Of a DNA stretch of 64,000 nt, positions 18,061-27,864 are shown in pieces; the first letter of the stretch is position 1; each line of letters begins with the position of its first letter. This DNA is from Arthrobacter sp. SLBN-83. GTDB lineage: Bacteria > Actinomycetota > Actinomycetes > Actinomycetales > Micrococcaceae. The notes beneath the pieces are model-generated. The model worked only from the letters and a program-made list of their open reading frames with translations, was not told the origin of the DNA and did not search any database. A program made the position numbers and the translations under genes. Where the stretch lies: assembly GCF_006715285.1 (NCBI RefSeq), contig NZ_VFMX01000001.1, positions 1,550,001 through 1,614,000 on the forward strand, given 5' to 3'.

Positions 18061-18444
18061 TCACGCAGGTCCCCGCAGCCGCTCCATTTCGCGGCGGTCC
18101 TTCTTGGTGGGCCGCCCAGCGCCGCGGTCGCGCTGGGGAAGCCCAAGTGCCGGCAGAACGGGCCGCGGGGGAGTGTGGTCGGTAAAACAGTGCGACGCGG
18201 CCTCGGCTCCCACGCGTTTGGCGATGAGCCGCCGCACTTCGAGGATGCGTTCGTAGCCAGGCATGCGGACGGTGACGGTATCGCCGGTCACCAACGTCGC
18301 CGACGCCTTGGATGGGCTGCCGTTCAGGCGGACATGCCCCGCGCGGCAGGCTGCGGTGGCGGCAGAACGCGTCTTATAAGCGCGCACGGCCCACAGCCAG
18401 GCATCGATCCGGACACTGGCGGGGGAGGAAGGAAGGCTGGTCAT
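18061..18444 (-). CDS. S4-domain RNA-binding protein, Hsp15-like
   Basis: The 127-residue protein carries an S4 domain at about residues 12-60 (VRIDAWLWAVRAYKTRSAATAACRAGHVRLNG), close to Hsp15/HslR, which rescues stalled 50S subunits carrying peptidyl-tRNA. Its C-terminal tail is basic (GRPTKKDRREMERLRG). Length fits the family. ATG 18444 was chosen; GTG 18453 is three codons upstream and neither has a clear ribosome site. It is convergent with the preceding gene. Confidence 0.87.
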   Translation of the reverse strand: MTSLPSSPASVRIDAWLWAVRAYKTRSAATAACRAGHVRLNGSPSKASATLVTGDTVTVRMPGYERILEVRRLIAKRVGAEAASHCFTDHTPPRPVLPALGLPQRDRGAGRPTKKDRREMERLRGPA

Positions 18445-18478
18445 GATTGGCACCGAGTATAGCCCCGGGGCCGCAACA

Positions 18479-19594
18479 TCACTCCACAGTCACGGTCACC
18501 TGCTGCACCACGTTGTTGCCCATCCCCTGGAAATTCCAGTTCTGCTCCAGTGGTTGGGTGGCACCCGTGATGTCCGTGGCGCGGCAGGAAAGGACGTGCT
18601 CGCCGGGGTTCGCCACCCAGGGCAGGCTCCACCGCCGCCACGCGTAGCCGCCCGCCGGCTTGTCCAAGTGGGCGGGCAGCCAGGTGCCGTCGATCCCCAC
18701 GTCGACGGCGGTCACGGTACCTTCGCCGGACCATGCCCTGCCTTCCAGCATGACCGGGCCCGCACGCAGGAACCGTTGCCGGGAGAAGAAGTCCGGAACA
18801 CCCGGCGGAACCATCAGCGAACGCACCCTGATCCGCGAAACCGGCGTGCCGGCGTCGTCCGCGGAGTCCTGGTAGCGGTACGCGACCTCCTGCTGGAAGC
18901 CCCTGAAGGGCGTCCTAACCACCTCGATGGACTCCAGCCACTTCACACTGGCCATCCCGTACCAGCCCGGGACCACCAGCCGCAGCGGGTAGCCATGCTG
19001 CGGCGGCAGGTCGGCGCCGTTCATTTGGTAGGCAAGGACGACGTCGGGACGCAGCGCCTCGCGGATCGGCAGGCTGCGTGCGTAGCGCTGGGGGACGCCG
19101 CCCTGTATCCCGGCGTCGGCTCCGGTGAAGACCACCTCCACCGCGTCCGGAAGTACGCCCGCCTTGCCAAGGAGGTAGGCCAGTGGAACCCCGGTCCAGT
19201 GGGCCGTGCCCACCGCCTCCAGGACCCACGGCTGGCTGAGGGGCCGGGGCTCAAGGAGCGACCGGCCGTTCCCTGCGCACTCGAGGGTGACGGGCACGGT
19301 GATGGCAGGGTCCCTGCGGAGCGCCGCCATGCCCAGTTCCAGGGCGCGTTCTACGGCCCCGCCGATCCGCAAATGCCAGGACGAACCGTCGAGCTCCGGA
19401 ATGTCGAAGTGCGTCAGCACGTAGTGGAGCCCGGGCGGGGTGACGTCGCGGCGGAGCGCCTCCAGTGGCATGGAGTGGTTCCGGGCGGCGAGCTGCAGTT
19501 CCTCCCGGGTGAGCGGGCCGGACGCAGGCTGCGTGGCCGGTGACGGCGCCGGCGCCGGCTCCTGCCGGGTTGACTGCTGGTTGCTGTAATTCAT
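18479..19594 (-). CDS. Molybdenum sulfite oxidase family enzyme
   Basis: The 371-residue protein has the oxidoreductase molybdopterin-binding domain, with the molybdenum ligand C106 in VTLECAGNGRS, and a C-terminal Mo-co dimerisation domain (VSRIRVRSLMVPPGV, then the QPLEQNWNFQGMGNN end). There is no heme domain and no signal or Tat peptide; the N-terminus is Pro/Ala-rich. It probably oxidises sulfite or a related substrate, but no cytochrome partner lies nearby, so the electron acceptor is unknown. It is not YedY/MsrP, which has a Tat signal. The gene stands alone. Confidence 0.88.
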   Translation of the reverse strand: MNYSNQQSTRQEPAPAPSPATQPASGPLTREELQLAARNHSMPLEALRRDVTPPGLHYVLTHFDIPELDGSSWHLRIGGAVERALELGMAALRRDPAITVPVTLECAGNGRSLLEPRPLSQPWVLEAVGTAHWTGVPLAYLLGKAGVLPDAVEVVFTGADAGIQGGVPQRYARSLPIREALRPDVVLAYQMNGADLPPQHGYPLRLVVPGWYGMASVKWLESIEVVRTPFRGFQQEVAYRYQDSADDAGTPVSRIRVRSLMVPPGVPDFFSRQRFLRAGPVMLEGRAWSGEGTVTAVDVGIDGTWLPAHLDKPAGGYAWRRWSLPWVANPGEHVLSCRATDITGATQPLEQNWNFQGMGNNVVQQVTVTVE

Positions 19595-19687
19595 GGCCGT
19601 GCGATTCTGCTTGGCGGACTAACGACGCCCCCGGCACCAACAGGTCTACGCCGGGCCCACCCGCCCGTCAACGAAATTAAATCGCCG

Positions 19688-20548
19688 CTACAGCACCGGC
19701 CGCGTCAAGAACTCGGCGAGGCTGATGGGGTCCTGGCCGGTCAGCCCGTGGACGTCCGGCGAAAGCCCTGCCATCTCGCCTGCTGCCATGGCCGTGTAAG
19801 TGCTGACCCAGGCATCCAGCTGCCACTGCGGAGCCCCGTAGGAGGCCCGGGATGCGTAGGCTTCCTCCAGCGTCTCCGGCTGGTAGCGCACGGTCCGCCC
19901 GGTCCCGGTACTGAGCACCTCGGCGGCCTGCGCCATGGTCAGCTCTTCCGGCCCGGTGAGGTTGTACGTCATGCCCTTATGGATGGCTGGATCGCGCAGC
20001 ACCGCGTAGGCGCAGCGTGCGATGTCCTCCCGCGCCACCCCCGAAAAGACGCCGTCACCGGCAGGTCCGCGGATCACGCCGTCGTCCCCGGTCATCAACG
20101 GCAGGAAGTCCAGGTAAAAGTTGTCGCGCAGGAGGGTGTATTCCATCCCGGACGCCTTGATCCGCTCCTCCGTGGCGTAGTGGTCCCTGGCCAGGGTGAA
20201 GGTGGCATCCGGCGCCGCGCCGTAGAAGGACGTGTACACCACGTGCTCCACTCCGGCCTCCGCAGCGGCGTCCACGAACGCGTAATGCTGCTGCAGCCTG
20301 TCCTCGGACTCCGCGGCGGACACCATGAACAGGACTTTCGCTCCCTCCAGGGCCTGCCGGGAGGCCGCGCCGTCCCCGTAGGAACACACCACCGCATGCG
20401 CGCCGTCCAGCTGCGGCGCCCGCACGGCGTCGCGCACCAGCAGGCGCTGGGCGAAACCGGACGCGGCAAGCTCCCGCGCCACCATGCCGCCCAGGCCTCC
20501 GGTGGAGCCGGTGACCGCAAGCTCCGGCAGTTCCGACGGGGACGCCAC
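19688..20548 (-). CDS. NAD(P)-binding NmrA-family reductase
   Basis: The 286-residue protein has a Rossmann NAD(P) motif TGSTGGLGG (13-21), and the NmrA/HSCARG-like pattern continues through LFMVSAAESEDRLQQHYAFVDAA and VVYTSFYGA. The closest known type is quinone oxidoreductase 2 (QorB), but identity is unproven. It begins at GTG 20548, directly after the stop of the aldo-keto reductase gene (TAA then GTG, no gap), so the two are probably translated together. No ribosome site is distinct, as the upstream gene's end occupies it. Confidence 0.85.
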   Translation of the reverse strand: MASPSELPELAVTGSTGGLGGMVARELAASGFAQRLLVRDAVRAPQLDGAHAVVCSYGDGAASRQALEGAKVLFMVSAAESEDRLQQHYAFVDAAAEAGVEHVVYTSFYGAAPDATFTLARDHYATEERIKASGMEYTLLRDNFYLDFLPLMTGDDGVIRGPAGDGVFSGVAREDIARCAYAVLRDPAIHKGMTYNLTGPEELTMAQAAEVLSTGTGRTVRYQPETLEEAYASRASYGAPQWQLDAWVSTYTAMAAGEMAGLSPDVHGLTGQDPISLAEFLTRPVL

Positions 20549-21553
20549 TTACGCTTCCCGTGTGGCCGGCGACTTGGTCTGTGCCGGGTCCCGTTCTGCG
20601 AGGCCGCCGATGGCGTCGTCGATCCGCTTGAGGACCTCCGCCTCCAGCTTCACGCCGGCGGCGCCCACGCTGTCGGCGATCTGCTCGGGCCGGGACGCAC
20701 CCACGATGGCGGACGCCACGTTGGGGTTCTGCAGCACCCAGGCGACGGCCAGCTGCGGCATGGTCAGCCCTGCCTCCTGGGCAATCGGCTTCAGTTCCTG
20801 CACGGCTGCCAGCACGTCATCCCGCATCCACCGCTGGATCATCTTGGCGCCACCCTTTTCGTCCGTGGCGCGGCTGCCCTCGGGAGCTGGCTGGCCGGGC
20901 TGGTACTTGCCGCTGAGGACGCCCTGTGCCATGGGGGACCAGACAATCTGGGACACGCCCAGTTCTTCCGACGCCGGAACCACCTCGGCCTCGATGACGC
21001 GCCAGAGCATGGAGTACTGCGGTTGGTTGGAGATGAGCTGGAAGCCCAGTTCCTTGGACAGCTTGTGGCCTTCGCGGAGCTGCTCCGCGGTCCACTCGCT
21101 CACGCCGATGTACAGCGCCTTGCCCTGGCGGACGATGTCAGCGAACGCCTGCATGGTTTCTTCCAGCGGCGTTTCGAAATCGTAGCGGTGGGCCTGGTAC
21201 AGGTCCACATAATCCGTCTGCAGCCGGCGCAGCGAACCGTTGATGGATTCCATGATGTGCTTGCGGGACAGGCCCAGATCGTTCTTGCCCTTGGGACCGG
21301 TTGGGCCGAAGACCTTGGTGAAGATTTCCAGGGACTCGCGCCGCTCATCCTTCAGGGCCTCGCCCAGGACGGTCTCCGCGGCCGTGTTGGCGTAGACGTC
21401 TGCTGTATCGAAGGTGCTGATGCCGGCGTCGAGGGCCGCCCGCACGCACTGGGTGGCGACGTCGTTCTCCACCTGCGAGCCGTGTGTCAGCCAGTTGCCG
21501 AACGTGATTTCCGAGACTTTGAAGCCGCTGTTTCCGAGGTATCTGAATTCCAT
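20549..21553 (-). CDS. Aldo/keto reductase, potassium-channel beta-like
   Basis: The 334-residue enzyme is a complete TIM-barrel aldo/keto reductase with the catalytic tetrad D49, Y54, K80 and H122 (FDTADVYANTAAE, IFTKVFG, YQAHRYD). Its sequence resembles the AKR6 (Kv-beta) group, which reduces aldehydes with NADPH. The C-terminal NADPH site is seen in SAIVGASRPEQI. It forms a two-gene unit with the NmrA-like reductase. The physiological substrate is unknown. Confidence 0.93.
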   Translation of the reverse strand: MEFRYLGNSGFKVSEITFGNWLTHGSQVENDVATQCVRAALDAGISTFDTADVYANTAAETVLGEALKDERRESLEIFTKVFGPTGPKGKNDLGLSRKHIMESINGSLRRLQTDYVDLYQAHRYDFETPLEETMQAFADIVRQGKALYIGVSEWTAEQLREGHKLSKELGFQLISNQPQYSMLWRVIEAEVVPASEELGVSQIVWSPMAQGVLSGKYQPGQPAPEGSRATDEKGGAKMIQRWMRDDVLAAVQELKPIAQEAGLTMPQLAVAWVLQNPNVASAIVGASRPEQIADSVGAAGVKLEAEVLKRIDDAIGGLAERDPAQTKSPATREA

Positions 21554-21592
21554 GTGTTCACGCTAACGCAGATGGTTGCTCAGGGTAAGGGC

Positions 21593-22243
21593 TTAGCCAT
21601 TCTCCTTGGCCTGTTCCTTGAGTACCTGCTGCGGGCCGGCCAGCGACACGAGGGATCCGGTATCCAGCGGCGGCACCGGGTGCAGCGGCTGCGGCTTCTT
21701 GAATGACCGCGGCATTTCATGCGGCGGGCGGTGGTTGTGCAGGGCGGACTCCACCAGCGGGGCCACTTCGGAGACCTTGTCCGCAGGTACGGCCGGGTCC
21801 GGAAGGTCCCGGACGGACAACTTGATTTCCGGCCGTTCCGCCCGTGCCCTGGCTTGGGCGCGCTTATCCGCCTCGGCAACAGCGGAGGCCCAGTCTTCCG
21901 CGAGGACCGCGGGTTCAGGGCGCGCGGCGGCAAGCTTGGGATGGCGTACGACGGCGGTGCGGAGCGACTCCTTCACCCGGTCCGGCTTCAGCGCGACGGC
22001 CCGTTCCCGGAGCGGCTTACGGGACTGAGCGCGGCTGGTTGCCGTGTTGGCAGAACGCCCTTCGCCGGTCCTGCCCGGGACGCGGCCGAAGAGGACCATC
22101 AGCACGAGGGCGGCCAGGCGGCCAAGGCCTGCGAGGACCAGGGTGATGACCCCCAGCAGGAAGAGGACGCCGAACATCATGAGGGCCACGCCCACAGTGC
22201 CCAGGAAGGTCAGGTTGAGGACGAGAGTGTCCGGGTGGTCCAC
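21593..22243 (-). CDS. Hypothetical membrane protein
   Basis: This 216-residue protein has a hydrophobic N-terminus with two membrane segments (LVLNLTFLGTVGVALMMFGV, then LGVITLVLAGLGRLAALVLM), then a charged, probably disordered cytosolic tail rich in R, K, A and P. GTG 22243 has GAGGAG seven bases upstream, better than the open frame back to 22354. Its N-terminus resembles the 100-residue membrane protein at 25832-26134, suggesting paralogues. No function can be assigned. Confidence 0.75.
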   Translation of the reverse strand: MDHPDTLVLNLTFLGTVGVALMMFGVLFLLGVITLVLAGLGRLAALVLMVLFGRVPGRTGEGRSANTATSRAQSRKPLRERAVALKPDRVKESLRTAVVRHPKLAAARPEPAVLAEDWASAVAEADKRAQARARAERPEIKLSVRDLPDPAVPADKVSEVAPLVESALHNHRPPHEMPRSFKKPQPLHPVPPLDTGSLVSLAGPQQVLKEQAKENG

Positions 22244-22409
22244 GTCAGCTCTCCTCTCTGCCTTCGTCCTGGGCCTACGTCCGGGCAACAAGTGCCGGAC
22301 CCGCAAGCTCCTTCTCCACCATACGGATTTTTGGCCGGACGTGCCGCCCTCCACAGCATCATGGCCGGGGTTGTAGCGAACCTGTTACCGGATGTGACAG
22401 CATCGCCGG

Positions 22410-22808
22410 GTGACCGACCCAATTGATTCCTCAAACTGCATGTGCCTGTCCGGGGAGCCGTACTCCCAGTGCTGCGGCCGGTTCCATTCGGGCCGGGCCC
22501 AGGCGGCGACGGCGGAGCAGCTCATGCGGTCCCGCTACACCGCATTTGTCCAGCTGGACGAGGATTACCTCCTGCGCACACACCACCCCTCCACTGCGCC
22601 GGCGGGCCTGGACCTGGATCCGGCCATGGAGTGGCGCCGCCTGGACATCGTGGCCACCAGCAACGGCGGCCCGTTCGATACCGAGGGAAGAGTGGAGTTC
22701 AAGGCCTACTACCGGCACGGCAACGACCGGGGCGTCCTGCACGAGGACAGCAGGTTCGTCCGCGAGGACGGCCGGTGGTTCTACGTGGACGGCGACATCC
22801 TCGCCTGA
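22410..22808 (+). CDS. YchJ-family (UPF0225) SEC-C protein
   Basis: The 132-residue protein begins with the SEC-C-like cysteine motif (NCMCLSGEPYSQCCGRFHSG), a probable zinc site, then the family block AEQLMRSRYTAFV and a C-terminal NTF2-like part (VEFKAYYRHGND, DGRWFYVDGD). YchJ proteins are of unknown function. It starts at GTG 22410 with no ribosome site; CAGCAT ends six bases upstream. The next gene's stop abuts it on the other strand. Confidence 0.88.
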   Translation: MTDPIDSSNCMCLSGEPYSQCCGRFHSGRAQAATAEQLMRSRYTAFVQLDEDYLLRTHHPSTAPAGLDLDPAMEWRRLDIVATSNGGPFDTEGRVEFKAYYRHGNDRGVLHEDSRFVREDGRWFYVDGDILA

Positions 22809-23705
22809 CTACTCCTCGTCGTCGTAGAACTCGCTGTCCGGGGTGAAGCCGGCGCGGTCAACCTTCCGGTGGAAGCGCATGCCTGCCAGGCCGCCGAGGA
22901 TGGCTCCGATGAGGGCCACTGCTGCCACCACCACCGCGGCGATGATGCTGGTGGTGGTGAGCTGGCCTTCATTGACGGGGATGCGGGGGAAGCTGTTCAG
23001 GTTGGCGAGGACGTTGAACTGCTGTCCTGCCACGAGCCCCAGGATTGCCACCACGATGGCCGCGATCAAGGCCCACACCCACACCATGAGCCCCTGCTTG
23101 GCGCCGTTGAAGCGGGCCATCCGGCCGGCCACGTAGCCGCCGCAGTAGTAGGAGAGAAACAGGATCACCAGCAGGACGATGATGCCCACCAGTCCGACGG
23201 TGCCGCTGTTCTGCGCAGCCTGGTTTACGGCCTGGTTGACGTCGGTGTTATTGGCGAGCCCCACGGCGGTGCCGGCGGCGGCCACCAGCGCCGTCAACAG
23301 CACGGCCATACCGGTAGCGGTCAGCCAGCCAAAGAACGCCGAACCCACCTTGATGCCGCCAAACCGCTCCTTCTGGCGCGCGACGGCGGTTTCCCTGTCT
23401 GCCAGTCCGGCGTCAACTACGGGGGTGGCAACAGTCGGCGCGGGCTGGTATTCCCGCTCCGCCCTGACGTCCGCGCGGTCACGGTCCACCACGGCGTCCC
23501 GGTCCCTGCCAATGCCGCGGTCACGGTCCACGGCGCGGGTTGGCACTTCTTCCCGCGCCCCCACTCCTTCCCGGGCCGGCGCCTGGTCAAACGAGCGCGT
23601 GGCGGCGTCGTCGGCGTTACCGTTGCGGTAGCTTCCGCTGCGGGTGGTTTCGTCCTCCCGGGCGCGGCGGGGAGGCGGGTTCTCTGGGTCCGTTGAGCTG
23701 CTCAT
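22809..23705 (-). CDS. Hypothetical membrane protein with R/D-repeat N-terminus
   Basis: This 298-residue protein has a long charged N-terminus (about 1-118) with a run of Asp-Arg dipeptides (DRDRGIGRDRDAVVDRDR), then four membrane segments beginning VGSAFFGWLTATGMAVLLTA. The FLSYYCGGYVAGRMARF block is characteristic of an actinobacterial hypothetical family. The N-terminus is probably disordered. No catalytic motif is seen, and function is unknown. It is a single gene, convergent with the YchJ gene. Confidence 0.78.
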   Translation of the reverse strand: MSSSTDPENPPPRRAREDETTRSGSYRNGNADDAATRSFDQAPAREGVGAREEVPTRAVDRDRGIGRDRDAVVDRDRADVRAEREYQPAPTVATPVVDAGLADRETAVARQKERFGGIKVGSAFFGWLTATGMAVLLTALVAAAGTAVGLANNTDVNQAVNQAAQNSGTVGLVGIIVLLVILFLSYYCGGYVAGRMARFNGAKQGLMVWVWALIAAIVVAILGLVAGQQFNVLANLNSFPRIPVNEGQLTTTSIIAAVVVAAVALIGAILGGLAGMRFHRKVDRAGFTPDSEFYDDEE

Positions 23706-23769
23706 GCCTCAACTCAACCACCCGCCCCAGCCGATAGCAAGCGTGCTTACTATTTTGTGACCTGCGGTT

Positions 23770-25770
23770 TTACCGGTATTTCCGGTGCAGGTCCTCCTTT
23801 TGGGACGGCCCCGGCGAGGCATCGGCGATCCAGGGGCCGGTGCCTTCGGACTGGTCCAGCACGCCCGCCTCAAGCCACGTGTAGTCACCGGCCAGGACCT
23901 TGCGCGTCAGCTCCCGGTCGGCGTCGTCCGTGTTCCGCCACAGCTGGTCGAAGTACTCGTCCACACGCACCCTGGCCTGCTCGCAGTAGGCGTCGGCCAG
24001 TTCGTACGCGCCGGCGGCCTTGTCAGGGGACGTCTTGAGGAGCATCTCGGCGCGGGAACAGCAGGCGGTCATGGCGAAGAGTTCGGCGCCGATGTCCACC
24101 ACGCGGCCCAGGAACGCCTGCTTCCGCTCCAGCTTGGCCTGCCACCGGCCCATGCCGTAGAAGGTTTGACGTGCCAGCCGGCGCGACGAGCGTTCCACGA
24201 AGCGGAGGTGCTTGGCCAGCCTGCCGAACTCACCGTACGAGCGGGGGTCCATGCCGGCGCCGGCGACCAATTTCGGCAGCCATTTGGCATAGAAGCTGGA
24301 AGCCCCGACGGCGGCCTTCGCTTTGTCGGCCAGGCTCGCGTCCAGGGACGCAAGGTCGCCGGCGGCAGCAAGGTGCGCATCCACCGCTTCCCGGGCGATC
24401 AGCAGCCGCATGATTTCCGAGGACCCCTCGAAGATCCTGTTGATTCGCAGGTCCCGCAACTGTTGCTCGGCCGGCACCGCACGTTCACCCCGCGCGGCCA
24501 GCGACTCTGCGGTCTCGAAGCCCCGCCCGCCACGGATCTGGACCAGCTCGTCCGCAATGGTGCAGCTGATCTCGGTGGCCCAGAGCTTGGCGAGCGCCGC
24601 CTCGATCCGGACGTCCTTCTGGCCGGCATCGGCAAGCTCGGCGGAGAGTTCGAAGACCGCGTCCAGGGCAAAGGCCGAGGCCGCGATGAACGCAATTTTC
24701 TTGCCCACGGCTTCGTGTTCGCCCACGGGACGGCCCCACTGGGTGCGGGCGTTGGACCATTCCCGGGCAATCTTCAAGCTCCACCGCCCGGAGGCCACGC
24801 AGAGGGCGGGTAACGCCAGGCGGCCGGTATTAAGCGTGGTGAGCGCGATCTTCAGGCCCTGCCCCTCGCGGCCCAGCCGGTTGGCGGCCGGCACCCTTAC
24901 CTGATGGAAGCGGGTCACCCCGTTCTCGATGCCGCGCAGGCCCATGAACGCGTTCCGGTTCTCCACCGTGATGCCCGGGGAATCCATTTCCACCACGAAC
25001 GCACTGATGCCGCCCTTGTGCCTGGTGCCGTCCGGATCGGTGTGCGCCGGGACCACCGCCATCACCACCACCAGTTCGGCGATCACCCCGTTGGTGGTCC
25101 AAAGTTTCACGCCGTCCAAAAGGTACGCGTCGCCGTCGTCCGTTGGAGTTGCTGTGCTGCCCAGGCGCGCGGGATCGCTGCCCACGTCCGGTTCGGTGAG
25201 GAGGAACGCGGTGACGGCACCGGCGGCACAGCGGGGCAGGTACTCGCGCTTCTGTTCCGGCGTGCCAAAGACCTTTACCGGCTCCGGCACGCCGATGGAC
25301 TGGTGGGCAGAGATGAGGGCGCCCAGGCTGGGGTGCACGCTGCCCAGCAAGGCAAGGGCCCGGCCGTAGTACACCAGCGAGAGCCCAAGGCCGCCGTATT
25401 CCTCCGGGATCTTCATGCCAAAGACGCCCAGATCCGTCAAGCCCTTGATGTAGTCGTCCGGGATCTTTGCTTCCCGCTCGATCGCGCGGCCGGACATGGT
25501 TTTGGCGAACTCCGTGAGGCGGGCCATGAACTCCTCACCCCGTTCCACGGATGCAGGGTCCGCGGCAGGCCACGGGTGGACCAGGTCCAGGTCAAAGCTG
25601 CCAAGGTAAAGGCCCTTGGCGAAGCTTGGACGGTCCCAGCCATATTCGCGGGCGGCTTCGGCGACGGCCCGGGCATCTTCAGCGGTGGCCCCGGCACCGA
25701 TCTTGCCGGCGGGGACGGGGGTCTCATCAGCCGGGGCGTCCTTGGCCTGGCTGTCAGTGGCGGAGGTCAT
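23770..25770 (-). CDS. Long acyl-CoA dehydrogenase (VLCAD/ACAD9-like)
   Basis: This 666-residue enzyme is longer than the usual 380-400 of acyl-CoA dehydrogenases because it carries a C-terminal extension of about 200 residues, like VLCAD and ACAD9. FAD and substrate segments are visible (LTEPDVGSDPARLG, LDGVKLWTTNG, MGLRGIENG), and the catalytic base is E448 in RIFEGSSEIMR. It should start beta-oxidation of long-chain fatty acyl-CoA. No other beta-oxidation genes are adjacent. The C-terminal part has helical segments that may associate with the membrane. Confidence 0.92.
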   Translation of the reverse strand: MTSATDSQAKDAPADETPVPAGKIGAGATAEDARAVAEAAREYGWDRPSFAKGLYLGSFDLDLVHPWPAADPASVERGEEFMARLTEFAKTMSGRAIEREAKIPDDYIKGLTDLGVFGMKIPEEYGGLGLSLVYYGRALALLGSVHPSLGALISAHQSIGVPEPVKVFGTPEQKREYLPRCAAGAVTAFLLTEPDVGSDPARLGSTATPTDDGDAYLLDGVKLWTTNGVIAELVVVMAVVPAHTDPDGTRHKGGISAFVVEMDSPGITVENRNAFMGLRGIENGVTRFHQVRVPAANRLGREGQGLKIALTTLNTGRLALPALCVASGRWSLKIAREWSNARTQWGRPVGEHEAVGKKIAFIAASAFALDAVFELSAELADAGQKDVRIEAALAKLWATEISCTIADELVQIRGGRGFETAESLAARGERAVPAEQQLRDLRINRIFEGSSEIMRLLIAREAVDAHLAAAGDLASLDASLADKAKAAVGASSFYAKWLPKLVAGAGMDPRSYGEFGRLAKHLRFVERSSRRLARQTFYGMGRWQAKLERKQAFLGRVVDIGAELFAMTACCSRAEMLLKTSPDKAAGAYELADAYCEQARVRVDEYFDQLWRNTDDADRELTRKVLAGDYTWLEAGVLDQSEGTGPWIADASPGPSQKEDLHRKYR

Positions 25771-25831
25771 GGGTTATCTCCTTGGCCGGATGGCCGGTGT
25801 AGCCATGGATCCGCCGGGGTTGGAGAACCCT

Positions 25832-26134
25832 TCAGCTGTCCCTCAAGATTACCCGCGGGTAGGTTCCGGTGCTAGGGGACGTTTGGCCCTGGAAATCGGC
25901 CGGAAGGTCCACGGCGGAGGCGCGGCGGACCAGCTTGTCCCAGCCGGCGTTGATTCCGTGGACTACGGCCATCAGCGTATTGGCCACCACCATCCAAATG
26001 AGTTTGCCCACCCCCAGTACCGCCAGCGCGACCAGCCCCGCCGTGAGGACGAATCCGGCCAGGACGGCACCGAAAACCAGGGTACCGATGAACACCAAGG
26101 TGGCTGTTTCCACTGAACTCAAATCGAACTGCAT
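25832..26134 (-). CDS. Small hypothetical membrane protein
   Basis: The 100-residue protein has two closely spaced membrane segments (VFIGTLVFGAVLAGFVLTAG, then LAVLGVGKLIWMVVANTLM) and a soluble C-terminus. It resembles the N-terminal part of the protein at 21593-22243. ATG 26134 has a GGGGGA upstream. It is divergent from the jet operon. Function unknown. Confidence 0.7.
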   Translation of the reverse strand: MQFDLSSVETATLVFIGTLVFGAVLAGFVLTAGLVALAVLGVGKLIWMVVANTLMAVVHGINAGWDKLVRRASAVDLPADFQGQTSPSTGTYPRVILRDS

Positions 26135-26406
26135 GAATCCCCCTGCTGCGACATTGCTATGCGAAAGACTGCTGTGTGGCGAAGACCAGTAGCAGCAGAT
26201 TAGAGTGACGCGGCGCGGCCAGCCAGAGCAGGATGGGACAGAAGTGACTGTTGATACGGGATCGAAACACTACCGGCAGGTAGGTCACGAAGCGGTCGCG
26301 GCGGGCTGCGTTAACCTTGTAGTTGGCAGTTTTCCGGTCCGTCCCGTTCGGTCGGCCCTGCCCAGCGCCCGGAACAGCCCAACAGCCAACAGCCCAAGGA
26401 GAGTGT
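26135..26406. other. Divergent promoter region upstream of jetA
   Basis: This 272-base gap lies between the small membrane gene and jetA. I see no confident promoter pair. A short palindrome CTACCGGCAGGTAG sits near 26270. An open frame runs back from jetA to 26323 but lacks conservation. Confidence 0.35.
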
Positions 26407-27864
26407 GTGCCCCGCTCCGCCAGGTCATCCGCTGACGCCATCAGCGCCCGGCTCCGGGACCTCGAACTCCTCACCAAGGGACCTGCCTGGGCCCTGACGC
26501 GCTCGGCGCCGTGGGTGATCGCGGTGCTGCAGGCTTCCTTTACCCGCACCCGGCCCCAGGTGCCGCTCGAGGAGTTCCACGCCGACGTCGACACCTTCCT
26601 TGAGGAGCTCCGGCGCCAGGACCCCGGGCTGGGAGGAGGGGCCAACGGCAAGGCTTTTGGCGATGAGTGGACCCGGCGGCAGTTCCTGACCCGCCGCAAC
26701 CAGTCCGGACAGATTGTCTATGAGGCCACCGAGCCTGCAGCCCGTGTGCTCGCCTTCCTGGACAGCCTCTCCAGTGAGCGGTCCACCCTGAACGGTTCCC
26801 GCTTGGGCACGCTCCTGGGCGATGTGGAAAAGCTCGCCAACGAAACCAACCCGGACCAGAGCGCCCGCCTCGAAGCGCTGGAAGAGGAAATTGAGGAGCG
26901 CCAGCAACTGATCGAGGACATCAGCACCGGCGAGTTCGACGGCCTGCTTGACGACGACGAAGCCGTCGAAGCTGCCGGGAACATCCTGGACCTCGCCGCG
27001 AGCCTGCCTGCCGACTACAAAAAGATGCGCGACCGGATCGAGGAACTGGTGGGTGAACTCCGCAACCAGATCATCGAGGAGTCGCTGACCAAGGGTGCCA
27101 CGATGGCCCAGGTCCTGGAAGCCGACAAGCGGCTGCGCCAGAGCCCCGAGGGAAGGACGTTCCGTTCCTTCACCGCATTCCTTGAGGACCCGCAGCAGCA
27201 GCTTCGCTTCCGCTCCGCTATCGGTGAGGTCCTGAGCCGGCAGTTCGCGGACGAGCTCTCACCCGAGGACCGGGAAACGCTGAAGAACCTGGTGGCCGAG
27301 CTCCGCCAGCAGCACAGCCAGATCCAGCGCATCTACGGCAAGCTCAGCGAAAGCCTCAACACGTACGTCCAGAGTGACGACTTCCGCCAATCGGTCAGGC
27401 TGCGCCAGGTCCTGCGCGAAGCCGAGCAGGCCATCCGCTCCCTCCCGTACGAGCGGGAACGGCCCGGTCTGGTTCCCGGGCCGGTCCTCTACAACGCCGG
27501 CTTCGAGTCCCTGTCCATGGTGAAGCTGTTCGACCCGGACGAGTTCGCGGCACCGCCCCGCCTGGCCGACCCCATCGCCTTCACCGACTCGGACCGGGTG
27601 CGCTCGCCGAGGACGGGCAAGGCCAAGCCGGCCGTGGTCCGGGCGGCCCTGGCAGGAGCCGCAACGTTGGCCGACGCCTGGCAGCAGCTGCCGCCCGAAG
27701 AGCAGCACATCAACTCCATCCGCGCCCTGCTGTCGGAGGCCCTGCACGCCGGGGCCGACTTTAACCGCAGCGACTATGAGGGCCTGGACTTCGAACAGAT
27801 AGACGGCTCAACCCGCAGGGCCTACCTGCCGGTGGTCACGCTCGCAAAGGATTCAGATGACTGA
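26407..27864 (+). CDS. jetA: JetA / MksF-like kleisin (DUF3375)
   Basis: This protein of about 485 residues begins [20 protein letters not shown] and matches the DUF3375 family, the JetA subunit of Wadjet type I systems, related to the MukF kleisin. It is mostly helical with coiled-coil stretches ([39 protein letters not shown]). Its predicted role is to bridge the SMC-like ATPase heads. GTG 26407 has AAGGAG about five bases upstream, preferred to the open frame from 26323. It overlaps jetB by eight bases, so A, B and C are coupled. Confidence 0.88.
   Translation: MPRSARSSADAISARLRDLELLTKGPAWALTRSAPWVIAVLQASFTRTRPQVPLEEFHADVDTFLEELRRQDPGLGGGANGKAFGDEWTRRQFLTRRNQSGQIVYEATEPAARVLAFLDSLSSERSTLNGSRLGTLLGDVEKLANETNPDQSARLEALEEEIEERQQLIEDISTGEFDGLLDDDEAVEAAGNILDLAASLPADYKKMRDRIEELVGELRNQIIEESLTKGATMAQVLEADKRLRQSPEGRTFRSFTAFLEDPQQQLRFRSAIGEVLSRQFADELSPEDRETLKNLVAELRQQHSQIQRIYGKLSESLNTYVQSDDFRQSVRLRQVLREAEQAIRSLPYERERPGLVPGPVLYNAGFESLSMVKLFDPDEFAAPPRLADPIAFTDSDRVRSPRTGKAKPAVVRAALAGAATLADAWQQLPPEEQHINSIRALLSEALHAGADFNRSDYEGLDFEQIDGSTRRAYLPVVTLAKDSDD

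Noticed and set aside
19748..21706. 652-codon open frame antisense to the NmrA and aldo-keto reductase genes
   Set aside because: The minus strand has complete enzymes with catalytic residues; this is a mirror frame.
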